From: Macrotis lagotis
Lineage: Eukaryota; Chordata; Mammalia; Peramelemorphia; Peramelidae
Assembly (NCBI RefSeq): GCF_037893015.1
Contig: NC_133666.1
Location: forward strand, 462,296,867-462,360,866
Length of the DNA stretch: 64,000 nt
Direction of reading: 5' to 3'
Shown one piece after another: positions 10,783 through 21,524 of this stretch. How positions within the stretch are numbered: the stretch's first letter is position 1; every line of letters begins with the position of its first letter. Position numbers and translations under genes: made by a program. The notes under the pieces are model-generated. The model ran no database searches. It saw only the letters and a list, made by a program, of their open reading frames with translations, and had not been told where the DNA came from.

Positions 10783-12530
10783 ACTAGAATTTAAGTTCCC
10801 TGAAGGACAATCTCCTTTAAAAAAAAACAAAAAAAAAAAAAACTTGTACCACCAGGTAGAGAGTGCTAGGAATCGTAACACACATTTAATATATCTTTTT
10901 TTTAATTCCATCATTCATTCATTCATTCATTTATTTAATAATAAGAGAATACCTCAGTATATGGAATATTAAAATAACAGACTCCAGGTCTAAGGATGAC
11001 ATCTCTGGTCTAATGAATAGTTACTCCTGTTTGTATCTATAACACAGAATCAGTGGTTGAGCAATTAATACTACTCGATGTTAACTAAGTAAAATCCATG
11101 GTAAAAAGGAGAAAATTAACATTTAAAGATACTGAAGAGGGCCATAATTTGGGAGTATTGACTTCCAGACTAGGAAATTTCTAAGAAGTCTAGAAAGGAT
11201 AGGAGTCCAAAATAATCCTGAGGAAGACTAAAGGACCTCCAGGGACTTGGTGAAGGTTTGTAAGATAAATGGTGTGTCTTGGTGTATCACGCTGAAAGAT
11301 TAGACATCTTGATAAAAGTATGCCTGAACTATGATAAATATGACTCATAAGTGAAGAAGAAGCAGTAAATGTTTGTCCTGTGCTTTGTAATTACTATAAC
11401 ACTACTTTTCTGGATGAACTCCTAGAAGCTTAAGGCTAGAATTAAAAATGCTCAGCATTATAACAAGGGATTTTTATATTGCCCCTGGAATTAATTTTCT
11501 TCAAAAGTATTCTGATTTCCCTTTAATCCCCTCAAAATCAGTTGAAGCAAATATATTTTTTTAAAACAAACCAAAAAGCACATCAATATTATTATCTATA
11601 TCTGAAACATGCTCTTTTAAAAACAAACATCAAATTAATTTACTAAAATTTTCATTGAAAACTATTAAATGTCATATTTACCATGAACAATTTAGGCTAT
11701 TATCTTAATGATTTAAAACACCAAATTCTTCAGATCAGAATAGCTCTGATCAGTGATACTCCAAACCTGAAAGAGGAAAAAAAAAAGTAGAGAATCATCA
11801 TGCTGTCAAATTCTAAAAAAAAAGGAATACTGTGATTATATTTCTTAAGGAGAAAATATACATATATATACAAATATATTCATAAATTTGATGGCTTTAG
11901 GCTACTAAAAAATTGTTGGGGGGAAAGGAATGAAGTCCACTTATGTTTAGGACAGTTTCAAAGGAAGAATAACAATGAGGAAAGAGTATGAAATCATTAC
12001 TGTACAGGGACTTCAAGAAACTCTGAATCTAAATGGAAAAGGGATATAGTATTAGAGGCAGCAAAAGGAACCTCAAGGATAGGTAGTATGGAGCTCAAGC
12101 TCCAGATTTAATCAAGCAAGTATGGTGTTAGAAGCTGTTTTGTTTTATTTAGATAATTCAAGATTTTTTAAAATTGCATTCTAAAGACAAAAAAGTACAA
12201 CATATCATAAGCCAAATGACAAACCTCCAGATAGAGCATTACAATTTTTAATATAAAAAAATGTATTCCAAGTTTTTTTTCCTTAAATAGCAGAGTCTAA
12301 GGAGTGTAAGAGAGATCCTGAGTTTATTGAAAAATTTACTACATTTGTTCTATCTCATAAAGCACTAACAAGGCAGAGTTCAATTCAGGAAATTTAATCT
12401 CAATAGAAATTTTTCTATCTATATATTCAAGTATCCTTTCTTTCATGCTCTCGCAATTAAAATAATGTTTCTCCCATGGCTCTTATTACCAACTTTGGAT
12501 CTTCCTCCAGGTTTTGTTGTGTTGTTTTTT
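10783..12530. other. Intronic DNA, no repeat or gene recognised
   Basis: AT-rich intron sequence with short A runs and a small TCAT repeat at 10909-10930. Nothing here supports an exon or RNA gene. Confidence 0.5.
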
Positions 12531-12550
12531 TTTTTTTGGGGGGGGGGGGG
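12523..12550. repeat. T-then-G homopolymer block
   Basis: A run of T passes straight into a run of about 13 G. It sits at the 5' side of the L2 copy and is probably slippage-prone; its exact length may be unreliable. Confidence 0.8.
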
Positions 12551-12559
12551 TTGAACAGG

Positions 12560-13735
12560 GATGGTGGCAGTTATCTGTTATTTCAGTTTCCAGAACCACT
12601 GGCCATGATTTTGTAGACCCAAGGCCTCACTGGCCGATTCAAAGGCATCTTCCAGCCTGTCCATCCAATCACCTAAGGGCCCAGATACAAAGAGTCAAAG
12701 ATATTCCTGCTGACCAAGGCATTAAAACCATTTTCCATAGGCCTCAGTCCTAGGCCCTCTATTCTCTGTTTATCACTTTTCTTGGTGACCTCATCAGCAC
12801 CCTATGGATTTAAAGAGACCATCTCTAGTCTAATAATTTTCAAATCTACCTATCTTGCCACTATATCTCGGGTGACCTCCAATCTCACATCTTCTACTAC
12901 CTTCCAGACATCTCAAACTCAAAACTGAACTCTTTTCCCTCTAAACTCTGCCTTTCTCCTACCCTCCCTATAATTTGTAGGGGGAAACACCACCCTCCCA
13001 GTTCTAGATGTCATCTCCAACTTTTATCTCTCACCTCCCAAATTCCATTTCTTAGCAAGGCCTGTTGATCGCTCTCTCTCATATGCCTCCTTCTCTTCTG
13101 ATAGTGCCACCACTCTATACTACTGCCATAGCCTGCTGGTGGGTCTGCCTGCCTCGTCTCTTCCCTACTCCGGTCTATCTCCATTCATCTCCATTCAACT
13201 ACCAAAGTGATTTTCTAAAGCACAGATCTGACCATGTCACACACAACCTTCTACCCCCAACTCAACCAACTTCAGTGCCTCCAATCACCTCCAAGATCAA
13301 ATACAAATGCCACTGTTGGCTATTCAAATTTTTTCATAGCCTAGACCCCCTGACCTTTGCAGTCTCATTAGCCTTCCTCCCCAACAAACTGGAACAAGTG
13401 GCACTCCTAGCTGGCTTAGCTCCAGGTACTTTCTCTGGCTGTCATCACCCATGGCTTGAATGCTTTCCTTCTTCAACTCTGCCTTCCCTGGTTTCCTTTA
13501 AGTCCCAACTAAAATACCATCTTCTACAAGTAGCCTTTCCCAGCCCCTTTTAATTCTAGCACCTTTCCACTGTTTATTGTTTCCTATTTACCTAACATAT
13601 ATCTTGTTTGTACATATGTTCACTTGTTGTGGTCTCCTCCCTTAGACTATAAGCTCCCTGATGGCAGGGGCTGTCTTTTGCCTCTCTTTGTACTCCTCAT
13701 CCCTTAGCACTGTGCCTAAATGTTTGACTGACACA
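12560..13735 (+). mobile_element. L2 LINE 3' part, long copy
   Basis: About 1.2 kb with the L2 landmarks in order: 'CAGACATCTCAAACTCAAAA', 'AAAGCACAGATCTGACCATG', 'CTTCAGTGCCTCC', 'GATCAAATACAAA', 'TTTAAGTCCCAACTAAAAT', 'TATAAGCTCCCTGATGGCAG' and 'CTTAGCACTGTGCCTAAA', ending near TGTTTGACTGAC. A 162-codon open frame at 13065-13553 lies within it and is a by-product of C/T-rich L2 sequence, not a gene. Confidence 0.85.
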
Positions 13736-13739
13736 AAAA

Positions 13740-14254
13740 GTCCCCATCATACCTTTATCAGAAGAAAATGACCATAAAGGTCTGATTCCATGACTCCTCA
13801 CCTCTCTGTGGGAACAAGTTTCCTGCACTGGAGCTAAAGTAGCTATTCATGGAGTTTGATGTTTCAGTTAGGAGGAGAGAAAAAATGGCAGAGTTGGCTT
13901 TATTTGCCACAGCGAGGAATAAATACAGTGACTTTTGTAAGGTAAGGGTACTTTTTGCCATAATCCAACTGAAACAAAAGCCAGTTGATTGGAATCTCCT
14001 TGAAGGCATTGCCCACCACAGAACAAAAGTTGTTGAAAAATATTTGGGTGGAATCCATCCAAAACCGAACTAATGCAGGTAAACTGAAATTGTACCCTGA
14101 CAGAACCTCTCCTATTAACAAGTAGGAAAGGGTACATCTACTGAAGGAAAAACCATTTCATTCTCATCAATTTGAATATCCTCTTCCCTGATGAAAATAT
14201 ATGATGTAGTCATCTATACCTCAGACCCTTCCCAGCTTTTAAAAGTCTATGATG
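13740..14254. other. Intronic DNA, unassigned
   Basis: Less AT-rich than its surroundings with overlapping open frames on both strands (13849-14073 plus, 13868-14137 minus), but no motif or homology that I recognise. It may be an old repeat or an unannotated conserved intron element. Confidence 0.35.
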
Positions 14255-14255
14255 C

Positions 14256-14419
14256 AGGGCAGCTAGGTGGCGTAGTGGATAAAGCACCAGCCTTGGAGTC
14301 AGGAGTACCTGGGTTCAAATCCAGTCTCAGACACTTAATAATTACCTAGCTGTGTGGCCTTGGGCAAGCCACTTAACCCCATTTGCCTTGCAAAAAAAAT
14401 GGAAAAAAACCTAAAAAAA
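14256..14419 (+). mobile_element. Marsupial tRNA-derived SINE (WSINE-like)
   Basis: Complete: 'GGGCAGCTAGGTGGCG', 'GTCAGGAGTACCTGGG', 'TTAATAATTACCTAGC', 'CCTTGCAAAAAAAATGG' and 'AACCTAAAAAAAA'. The flanks AAAAGTCTATGATGC and AAAAGTGTCTGATGC form a target duplication with two differences. Confidence 0.9.
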
Positions 14420-14491
14420 AAGTGTCTGATGCTAAAATCAATGGAAATTGTGTTTTCAATCCTATTTACAAAGAGATGTGTCTTTTTAAAG

Positions 14492-14563
14492 CAAGAGTTC
14501 TTTAAATGTGGGGTCTATGAACTTGAATTAAAAAAAAACCTAAAAACTAATATCCATGTTTCA

Positions 14564-14599
<36 letters not shown>

Positions 14600-14706
14600 A
14601 TTTCCTTTGTAATCCTCTATTTAAAAATGTTCTTCAAAGAAGAGATCCTTGGGCTTCAAAAGATTGCTGAAGGAGTCGATAACACAGAAAAGGTTAAGAC
14701 CCCCTG
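14492..14706 (+). mobile_element. hAT-type MITE (non-autonomous DNA transposon)
   Basis: The ends are diverged terminal inverted repeats (CAAGAGTTCTTTAAA at the left; the right end reads GGTTAAGACCCCCTG) of the 'CAGGGGTTCTTAACC' type. The flanks TTTTAAAG and CTTTAAAG are 8-bp target duplications differing at one base, the hAT length. It is non-coding and interrupted by an (ATA)n expansion at about 14567-14597. Confidence 0.7.
14567..14597. repeat. (ATA)n microsatellite inside the hAT MITE
   Basis: About ten AAT/ATA units in a row within the older element. Confidence 0.9.
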
Positions 14707-15034
14707 CTTTAAAGGAATTTGAAGCCACAGGAGGCTGGCAAAAAAAGGGGGGTGGTGTTAGGGGAGAGATTGTGTTTAATATCCTTTCTGAAGCCCTTTC
14801 AGATTAATTTCTATAATAAATTGGGTGCCCATACATTGTTTGCCCCTGCTCAGAGCCCTCTCAGTGCCTGACAAGCCAGAAAGTCCCTTAAAATGGAGCA
14901 GAAATGATAAAAGCCAGAGCCAGGGTCACTCTAACACTGGTAAGAGGACATAGTTGACTTGTCCTCTCCACATTCAGCTAACTTTGCAATGTCTGTGGAC
15001 TTTGAGGTAGGACACCTTTTTGTGTAATCTAAGC
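14707..15034. other. Intronic DNA, nothing recognised
   Basis: Mixed composition with no motif, gene or repeat that I can name. Confidence 0.45.
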
Positions 15035-15150
15035 TCTTAGTAGCTTAACTTGCTGCATGATTTTATTCCACCTCTCTAGAACTGTTTCTTCATCTGTCAG
15101 AGGGCAGTTTGGTTTGGATTATTACATGAACTCTAAGGTCCCCTCCAACT
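15035..15150 (+). mobile_element. MIR 3' fragment
   Basis: 'GTTTCTTCATCTGTCAGAGG...' followed by 'CTCTAAGGTCCCCTCCAAC', the MIR tail order. Confidence 0.6.
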
Positions 15151-15164
15151 TGGAGATGAGGGGT

Positions 15165-15316
15165 TTTTTTTTAAGGTTTTTGCAAGGCAATGGGGTTAAG
15201 CCGCTTGCCCAAGGCCACACAGCTAGGTCATTATTGAGGGTCTGAGGCCGGATTTGAACTCTGGTACTCCTGACTCCAGGGCTGGTGCTCTATCCACTGT
15301 GCCACCTAGCTGCCCC
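15165..15316 (-). mobile_element. Marsupial tRNA-derived SINE (WSINE-like)
   Basis: Full copy; on the plus strand it starts with the T tract and 'AGGTTTTTGCAAGGCAATGG' and ends 'GCCACCTAGCTGCCCC'. The flanks GGAGATGAGGG and AGAGATTAGGG are a diverged target duplication. Confidence 0.9.
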
Positions 15317-15409
15317 AGAGATTAGGGTTTAACAAAACTAGCTCTCCTTCCAGCTCCACACTTTATGGCTAGTAAAATTCTGGGAAATTCATAAAGAATG
15401 TAAAATTAC

Positions 15410-15720
15410 TCATTATTGTGGAATGGAGATTGCAATAACTCTGGAACCAATGAATGTGGTTTGATTCCCTTCCCTCCAAAATGATCTGTGTGACCTGGGG
15501 CTAATTAAACCCCCTGGGCTTCATTTTCCTCATAAGTATAATAAAGTATGTGGATTGTACATAAGATGGTCTCTAAAGTCTCTTCCAGATCTCATTCAAG
15601 ACCTGGCTCTGTGACTTTGGGACATGTCACTTGACCCTCTGGAGTTCAGGTTCCTCATCTGTAGAATCAGAAGACTGGACTCAATAATCTCTAAAGCCCT
15701 TCCAACTCTAACACTGTGAA
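15410..15720 (+). mobile_element. Two adjacent MIR copies
   Basis: The first (about 15420-15580) has 'TGTGTGACCTGGGGCTAATT' and 'TCATTTTCCTCATAAGTATA'. The second (about 15597-15720) has 'GTGACTTTGGGACATGTCAC', 'TTCCTCATCTGTAGAATCAG' and 'CCTTCCAACTCTAACACTGT'. Both point the same way. Confidence 0.65.
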
Positions 15721-16129
15721 TATTCCTTAAATCTTTACAGATCCGGCTGATTATAGGTGAGAGAATGACCAGGCCTCCCACACGGAGCTGGCCTTGGACT
15801 CGGGGCTTCCCAATGTCACTTTTAACACAACCTGGATTTAGGGGACCACGAGCAAGGCCTTTTCTCCAAACAACTAAGACGGAAAGTGCACATCAGAAGT
15901 TCTTTACTGAGTTCTCCACATAAATGAAATCACGAGTGTAATTTTAGAAGATGGCTATGGATACTAGATTGTCGCTTATTGAGAAAATGTACAAATTAAA
16001 AACTGGTGTTCCAATAAAAGTGATGGCTCCGAGGAGGGGTCGATAAAAAGTGTTGGCTCTGAGTTTGACTTCTAGGTCTGAGCCTACAGGTGTGACACGA
16101 GGCACTGGGTCTCTTCCCATCTACAAAAG
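15721..16129. other. Unassigned sequence at the inner shore of the CpG island
   Basis: Moderate GC, rising into the island; no gene or repeat recognised. Confidence 0.45.
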
Positions 16130-16937
16130 GGGAGCCCAGACTCGCTGCGGGGCCCTGGCCGGGGGGGGTCCCGGCAGTTGCTCCGGGCTGCGGCCGGCGC
16201 GCCCGGGGGCTCCCCGGCAGTGCCGGGCCGCGGGGCCCGCACGGAGACGCAGCACGCTGCGGGCTTGTGGGCCGGCGCCGGCCGGCAGGGCCGCCTGCAG
16301 GGCCGCCCGCATTCGCGCTGGGGCAGAGCTCCTCCGGCGCGCGGGGAACGTGCACGGAGCTCGGGACTTCCGCCACCGGGGGTTGGTGGGCCGCGATGGC
16401 GCGGGCGGGAGGGGGCGGACGCGCGGGGCGGGCGGCGGCGAGGCCGCGGCGGCGGCGGCCAGGGGCGCGCGGGGCCGCCCGCCCGCGAGCCCAGCCCAGA
16501 GCTCGCGCCCCGCGCACTCCCCGTCCGGCTCGCGCCGGGCCCCCCCCCGCCCCTCCAGGCCGCGCAGGGAGCGGCCCCGCGCCGCCGAGCCGGGGCCGCG
16601 AGAGCGCGGCGGGGGCGGGCCGGGGCGCCGGCCCCGGGAGCAGGCCCGCCCGGTGCACTGCGGCGGGGCGACGCGGCGGCCATGAGCGCCGCCCGAGCGA
16701 GGGCTGGAGCGAGAGCGCGCGCCGCCGCCGCCGCCGCCGCCGCCCGCCCCGCTGCAGCCCCGCCAGCGCCGCGCCCGGCCCCGTCCGGCCCGGCCCGGGC
16801 CCGGGGCCGCGAGCCGCCTGCACACCCCCGGGCGGGCACGCGCCTGGCCCGGGCCGCCCCCGCCCGGCCCCCCGTCCGCGCCCCCGCCGCTGTCCCCGCA
16901 CCCCTCGGCCCCAGGCCCCGCCGCCCGGCCCGCGCTT

Positions 16938-16948
16938 ACCTGCGGCCC
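16938..16948 (-). other. ZBTB14: 5' splice donor ending ZBTB14 exon 1
   Basis: The minus strand reads CCGCAG|GTAAGCG, a near-consensus donor, with the exon's last base at 16940 and the GT at 16938-16939. I saw no other comparably strong minus-strand donor in the island. The transcription start should lie between about 16950 and 17350. Confidence 0.75.
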
Positions 16949-17018
16949 CGCGCTGCCACGGCCCCTGGCCCGCACTGCCTACACACAGGCCCGGGCGCGG
17001 AGAGGCGGACTCGGGGCT

Positions 17019-17023
17019 ATTGG
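17019..17023 (-). promoter_or_regulatory. CCAAT box on the minus strand
   Basis: ATTGG on the plus strand, set in GC-rich flanks, about 80 bp upstream of the exon 1 donor. If it is a core promoter element, exon 1 from this start would be very short; the main start may instead use the GC-box/NRF1 cluster further up. Confidence 0.45.
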
Positions 17024-17367
17024 GGCGGCGTGGCGGGCAGTGTTTTGGGGGGGGGGGATCGGCGTGATTTTTTGGAGTTGGGGGAGGGTGCGGGGCGGGG
17101 GGAGGGGGGCACCGTGCACGTCCGTGGCGACAGCCGCCCTCCTATTCCTGCACGAGCACAGAATGCCGAGCTGGCCGCGGACACCCCCACCACCATCCCC
17201 CCCCCCCCCCGGCCACTGCCCCCCCCCACCGCCCGTGCATGCGCGGTGCGGGCTGGGAGAGGGCGCGCCGCCGCCTTGCGCAGGCACGTCGGCCCCCGGA
17301 GCGGCTGGCGTCCGGCCGCCGAAGGGTTAAAAGCAGCCGCTCCCCCGGCGCTTCCTGGGGCCTCGCC

Positions 17368-17379
17368 TGCGCACGCGCA
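17368..17379. promoter_or_regulatory. NRF1-type site TGCGCACGCGCA
   Basis: Exact match to the palindromic consensus YGCGCAYGCGCR, common in CpG-island promoters. Confidence 0.6.
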
Positions 17380-17450
17380 CGCACGCGCGCCTCTGGGGCA
17401 GCGGCGCGCCGCGCGCGGGAGGAGGTGGGCGGGGAGTGCGCCGGAAAAGT

Positions 17451-17470
17451 CGGGGGCGGGGCGGGGCGGG
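17451..17470. promoter_or_regulatory. Tandem GC boxes (Sp/KLF-type)
   Basis: Three overlapping GGGGCGGGG-type motifs in a row in the outer half of the island. Confidence 0.6.
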
Positions 17471-17610
17471 CCCCCGCGAACGAGGAAGGCGCGCGGCTTC
17501 GGGGAGCGCCCGAGCCCGCGGTGTCCTTTCCCGGCCGGGCGCGGCCGGCGCGGCCCGCGCGGGGCCCCGCTCCTCCGCTCGGGCCGCGGATTCGCGCGCC
17601 GGCGCCCCCG

Positions 17611-17641
17611 TGCGTGTGCGTGTGCGAGTGCGTGTGCGTGG
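17611..17641. repeat. Short GTGTGCGT-type tract in the CpG island
   Basis: Alternating purine-pyrimidine run of GTGTGC units, able in principle to form Z-DNA. Confidence 0.6.
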
Positions 17642-17999
17642 AACCCGCTGCCCCGTGCACGCGGGAGGGCGTTCGAGCCCCAGGGGCGCGCGCGCGGTCT
17701 GGGCCGCGGGGCTGCGGCTTCCGCCCCGGGAGGGAGCGCCGCCACAGCCCCGGCGTCTCAGGGCGGCAAGGCCGGGCGGGGCTGGCATCCGCACACGCCC
17801 CTCGCCACCCCGGGCCCCTCGGCTTGCCAGGAAACCGCGGGGCCAGCACGCCGCGCCAGGCAGTCACGGACGTGCCGTGTGCCGCCGCCGCCGGCGCGGA
17901 AGTGCCAGGACCCCCATCCGGGGAAGCGCGCGGTTCCCCCAAGCGTGCCCGACCCGCATCTCATCCTCACGGGCGTCCTGGGGGGCGGCCGCTTCCTAC

Positions 18000-18065
18000 T
18001 CCCCATTTGACAGGGGGGGAAACCGAGGCAAACGGGGGCTCGGGGAGCAGCACACAGCCAGGCCG
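18000..18065 (-). mobile_element. MIR core fragment at the outer CpG-island edge
   Basis: 'CCATTTGACAGG', 'GAAACCGAGGCAAACGG' and 'GCACACAGCCAGG' follow the reversed MIR core in a GC-rich, CpG-containing form. Confidence 0.5.
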
Positions 18066-18570
18066 GTGCCGCGCGCCTCCAGCTGCCCCCTTTGGGGCGC
18101 TTTGGGGGGTTAGTTCACTTGGACTCTGGCGGCAAGAACCTGCCTTGGACCGAAATCTCCTCCTGTAAAGGCCCTTGACTTGTCCGCAGTCTCCAGCTTT
18201 GTTCCTGGCCCTCCACTTGGGCCACGCAGAAGGGTAATCCTGTTTTTATTCTCTTTAGATTGTTACTCCTAACACAAGAAATGTGTGCAGAATAGCCCCG
18301 GAAGTCGTTCATTAGCTGTCCCTTCTACTCTACACACTAGCACCACATGAGATTCCTCATGAACAATAGATCGTGAATTCTTATTTTCTTAGCTATGATC
18401 TAGCTATGGGGGAGGGGTGGTTTTTTTGACTAAATTTGCTTTGGAGGAAATAAATCGTGGAACACTTGTTAGAAACATTAATTCTACAGGGAAACCCCTT
18501 TAGATACCATAAAATTAGACAAAGGAAATCGTTTCATTGACTCTTTAGATGTCTAGACATGTGTGCCTAA
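18066..18570. other. Upstream flank of the island, nothing recognised
   Basis: GC falls back to background; no gene or named repeat. Confidence 0.5.
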
Positions 18571-18711
18571 ATAATTTTTTTTTTTTTTGGCAAAGCGGTG
18601 GGGTTAAGGCGGCTTGCCCAAGGCCACACAGCTAGGTAATTATTATTAAGTGTCTGAGGCCAGATTTGAACCCAGGTACTCCTGATTCCAGGGCCAGAGC
18701 TCTAGCCACCC
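18571..18711 (-). mobile_element. Marsupial tRNA-derived SINE (WSINE-like), 5' head incomplete
   Basis: Antisense copy from the T tract to 'CCAGAGCTCTAGCCACCCC'; the outermost tRNA-like end is shortened. CCTAAATAA occurs on both flanks as a 9-bp target duplication. Confidence 0.88.
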
Positions 18712-18859
18712 CCTAAATAAATTTTTTTTTTAAGATACAATTGTCCATGACAACCAGACCTTGAACACTTTGGTTTGTAAGTTGATGTTGCTTTACTGTT
18801 TCTCCCCCTTCTCCATATATCATAAATTCATAGGATCATACAATTGAAATTAATTATTC

Positions 18860-19010
18860 AAGGCTATCCACCCCCCCCCCTCATTTTACAGATGAGCAAA
18901 ATGTGAACCTGAAAAGTATATTGACTTGCCCAGGGTCACACAGATAATGGATGATTAAGGTAGGCCCTCTTGATTCCAAAGCCTCTTCCCACTACCCTGC
19001 TTCTTCCATT
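18860..19010 (-). mobile_element. MIR copy, antisense
   Basis: 'CTCATTTTACAGATGAGCAAA', 'ACTTGCCCAGGGTCACACAG' and 'CTTGATTCCAAAGCC' in the reversed MIR order. Confidence 0.7.
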
Positions 19011-20124
19011 CATTCAAAAAATCAGTACCTACCATATTCAGGCTAGTCTCTAATAGATGGCTATATAATAGTAGTCATTCTAAAAAATATAGTAACTTGT
19101 TAAATGAGGAATTAGAGACTGGGACTGAGCTGATATTTGGTATTAGGAATCCCTGGGTAATGGAAGTCATTACATCTAGAATATTAAGTCTTAAAGTTGC
19201 CTAATATAAGGAGAGAATTATCAGAGTGAACTCACGTTTTCCTGTCTTTGAGATCAGCGTTCTACTATTACATTGCTTTGGGGAAAAAATCTACAGGGCC
19301 CTCTCTCCTCTGTTTTGACATCTCATCTTTAGTAGAATCAATTATATCATTTGGTTCTCTTCCCTAATCCTTAAAAATTATAATTTTCTCTCTGATTTCC
19401 ACCAACACACAAACACCCATCCTCAATTGTTACTATATGGATCTTTAATAGTCCTTATTTTTTAGACTTTTTACTAACCTCTTATTTTATAGATAATGGA
19501 AACAAGCTTTGGAGATTTTTCTTCCCCCCTCCACCTTCTCTGACATGAGAACATTTAGTTTTTTAAAGACCTTTAGAGAAGCAACTTCATATTTTATCAC
19601 CTTGATTTACTTTTACTTCTACTGATCTTTCCATAGATTTTTCCATGTTTCTCAAAAACAGCTACTTCTTAATTTTTCTTCCTATTTAAAAATATTCTGT
19701 ATATTTATATTATTCTGAATTTCAGTTATTATCTTTCTCTTTTTGAGAGGTGCATTTAGTATTTCCAAACCTCTAGTATCCTTTTAAGTAAATAATGCAG
19801 AACTCTTCTCAAGGGTCTGTAGATAGAAACTAATACTGGGGATTCCCTAGACTTTGCCTTTTCCAGTATATGAAATATCCTAAATTGACTTTGTTGACTG
19901 TTGAATGGTACTAATGAAATAAAGTTCCAAGGTTCTACCCAATTTTTGACCAGGTTAGCTTTGTTCAGTTCTATAATTATAAAATGTATTCTCTCCGTTG
20001 TCTTTTGGAAATGTATGACTTGAAGTTTTACTTTACCCTCAGCAAACTGGCTCAGGAGATAAGTAAATGACCTGCACGATAATATACTATTGGCCAATAT
20101 GTGATGTGTTCCAAGCAATATCAA
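19011..20124. other. Intergenic, nothing recognised
   Basis: AT-rich. A 122-codon minus-strand frame at 19756-20124 has no recognisable domain and lies in sequence without other coding signs; treated as chance. Confidence 0.45.
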
Positions 20125-20473
20125 TTTGGAATTAAGTAAGAAAAATGACCAAAACTGGACACACTCTTTAACTTAGCAACCCCACTTTATCTAATGCATC
20201 GAAAAAAGTGAACTGCAGAAACAAACTATATACCACAAAATAATGTTCATACTGAATTCTTTATGACAGGAAAAAAAAGGAAACAATAGGTGGTTATCAT
20301 TTGGGGAAATGGCTTAAAGACTTGCTATATGAATGTAATGAGATATTATTGTGCAACATAATATTTGAATATGAGTCAATCAGAAAAACATGGGACAGGT
20401 TGCATGACCTAATATAGAGAAAAATAAGTCATAAAAGAAAAATATACATACTAACCATGATAGTTTTGTGTGT

Positions 20474-20520
<47 letters not shown>

Positions 20521-20700
20521 AAATTAATTTAATACATGACTATAAAAGGTAATAATGGAATCACAGGACAAATGATAAAATAATAAGTCCCCTCTTCAAA
20601 TAATAAAGGTAACAAAAGAAATGAAGTAGACCTTCTTAATAGTCTCTGTGTGCATTATCAGAAATTTTCATTGTATTGAACATTTTTGCTAAATTTTTCT
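20125..20700 (+). mobile_element. Old L1 3' UTR fragment
   Basis: 'GGGGAAATGGCTTAAAGACTT', 'TATATGAATGTAATGAGATA' and 'TTATTGTGCAACATAATA' follow the L1 3' region pattern in order; a TG microsatellite has expanded inside it. Confidence 0.55.
20465..20518. repeat. (TG)n microsatellite
   Basis: About 50 bp of nearly pure TG with one TATG interruption. Confidence 0.95.
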
Positions 20701-20799
20701 TTTTTTTTTTTAAGGAAGGATTAAATGGCTATTGTTTGTAAAAAATGATTATGATGTCCAAACCAAAGATATCAATGAAACTTATTTTTAAAAATGTGT

Positions 20800-20860
20800 T
20801 TGTGTATATGTATATATGCATATATACATGTACATATATACACACACATACATGTATAAT
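20800..20860. repeat. Alternating TA/CA palindromic tract
   Basis: Contains the perfect 18-bp palindrome GTATATATGCATATATAC and a second half-matching arm, so it could extrude a hairpin. Confidence 0.7.
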
Positions 20861-21524
20861 TTTTTGCCTGAGCTATAGCTATTGCTCCCAAAATAAGTTT
20901 GGCAGATTCACCTCAGGTACAGCTGATGATGGATGGGAAGTCTGCCTCATTTGATATGATGATATTGTCTTACCAGAGGACAGGCCAACAGTTGAGGAGA
21001 AGAGATGAGAGAAGAGGAAGGGGGATGGAAAGAGGGGTACAGCAACTAGGGGAAAAAGAAATTCTTTGAATACATACCATAAGATTTCTAAGCTGCTGAA
21101 GTCCCCCTCTTAAGACACACTGCCAAAAATGTCATTTTAGTAAGATGTGGTTAGCATCCTCTTAATTTCTCATTGAAGGACAAAGCCTTAAGCAGTCTAT
21201 ACTAGATGCTACTGGTTTCATGAGACTCTATATGATAGAATATTGATGAATTGGCATAACTCAATCATCATGGATGGGGAAAATAATCAGATAATGATAA
21301 TGAGTGAGTAATATCTTCTTTAGAGTCAGAATTTTATTTATTCATTTATTTTTACAAAAGACCACCTTTTTGGCCTAAATAAATGCTTACAGTTCATCAG
21401 CCTTTCTCACAAGGCTCACAGCATCTCCAGAGCCACTATGTTTTCAATAACTACTAACAAATTTTTAAATATTCCACATTTATTCAGTTCATGACCCAGT
21501 TTACCAGAAAGACATAGCGTAGTA
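20861..21524. other. Intergenic, nothing recognised
   Basis: No supportable gene; composition ordinary for the region. Confidence 0.5.

Larger units (their letters stand above)
9966..16937 (-). other. ZBTB14: ZBTB14 5' intron (predicted, about 7 kb)
   Basis: The span between the acceptor at 9964-9965 and the donor at 16938-16939 holds only repeats and unassigned AT-rich DNA. An extra non-coding exon inside it cannot be excluded; the in-frame EFFIS codons leave room for one supplying an upstream ATG. Confidence 0.6.
16130..18010. promoter_or_regulatory. ZBTB14: CpG island promoter of ZBTB14
   Basis: An abrupt shift from AT-rich DNA to about 1.9 kb of very high G+C with dense CpG, the only such block in the window, lying about 7 kb upstream of the ZBTB14 coding exon. 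It holds GC boxes (about 17451-17470), a perfect NRF1-type site (17368-17379), a second partial one near 17235-17244, an ETS-like CCGGAA at 17441-17446, a CCAAT box on the minus strand (17019-17023), and no TATA box at a sensible place: a typical housekeeping promoter. The long open frames across it on both strands (up to about 610 codons) arise because GC-rich DNA lacks stop codons and are not genes. Divergent plus-strand transcription is possible but I see no good plus-strand exon. Confidence 0.9.

Noticed and set aside
13065-13553. 162-codon plus-strand open frame
   Set aside because: It lies wholly in the 3' part of an L2 LINE, whose C/T-rich sequence gives chance open frames; no protein domain is visible.
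15996-18168. Many long open frames (up to about 610 codons) on both strands
   Set aside because: They coincide exactly with the CpG island. GC-rich DNA has few stop codons; the translations are low-complexity Ala/Arg/Pro/Gly and overlap in several frames. The region is a promoter and exon 1, not a coding region.
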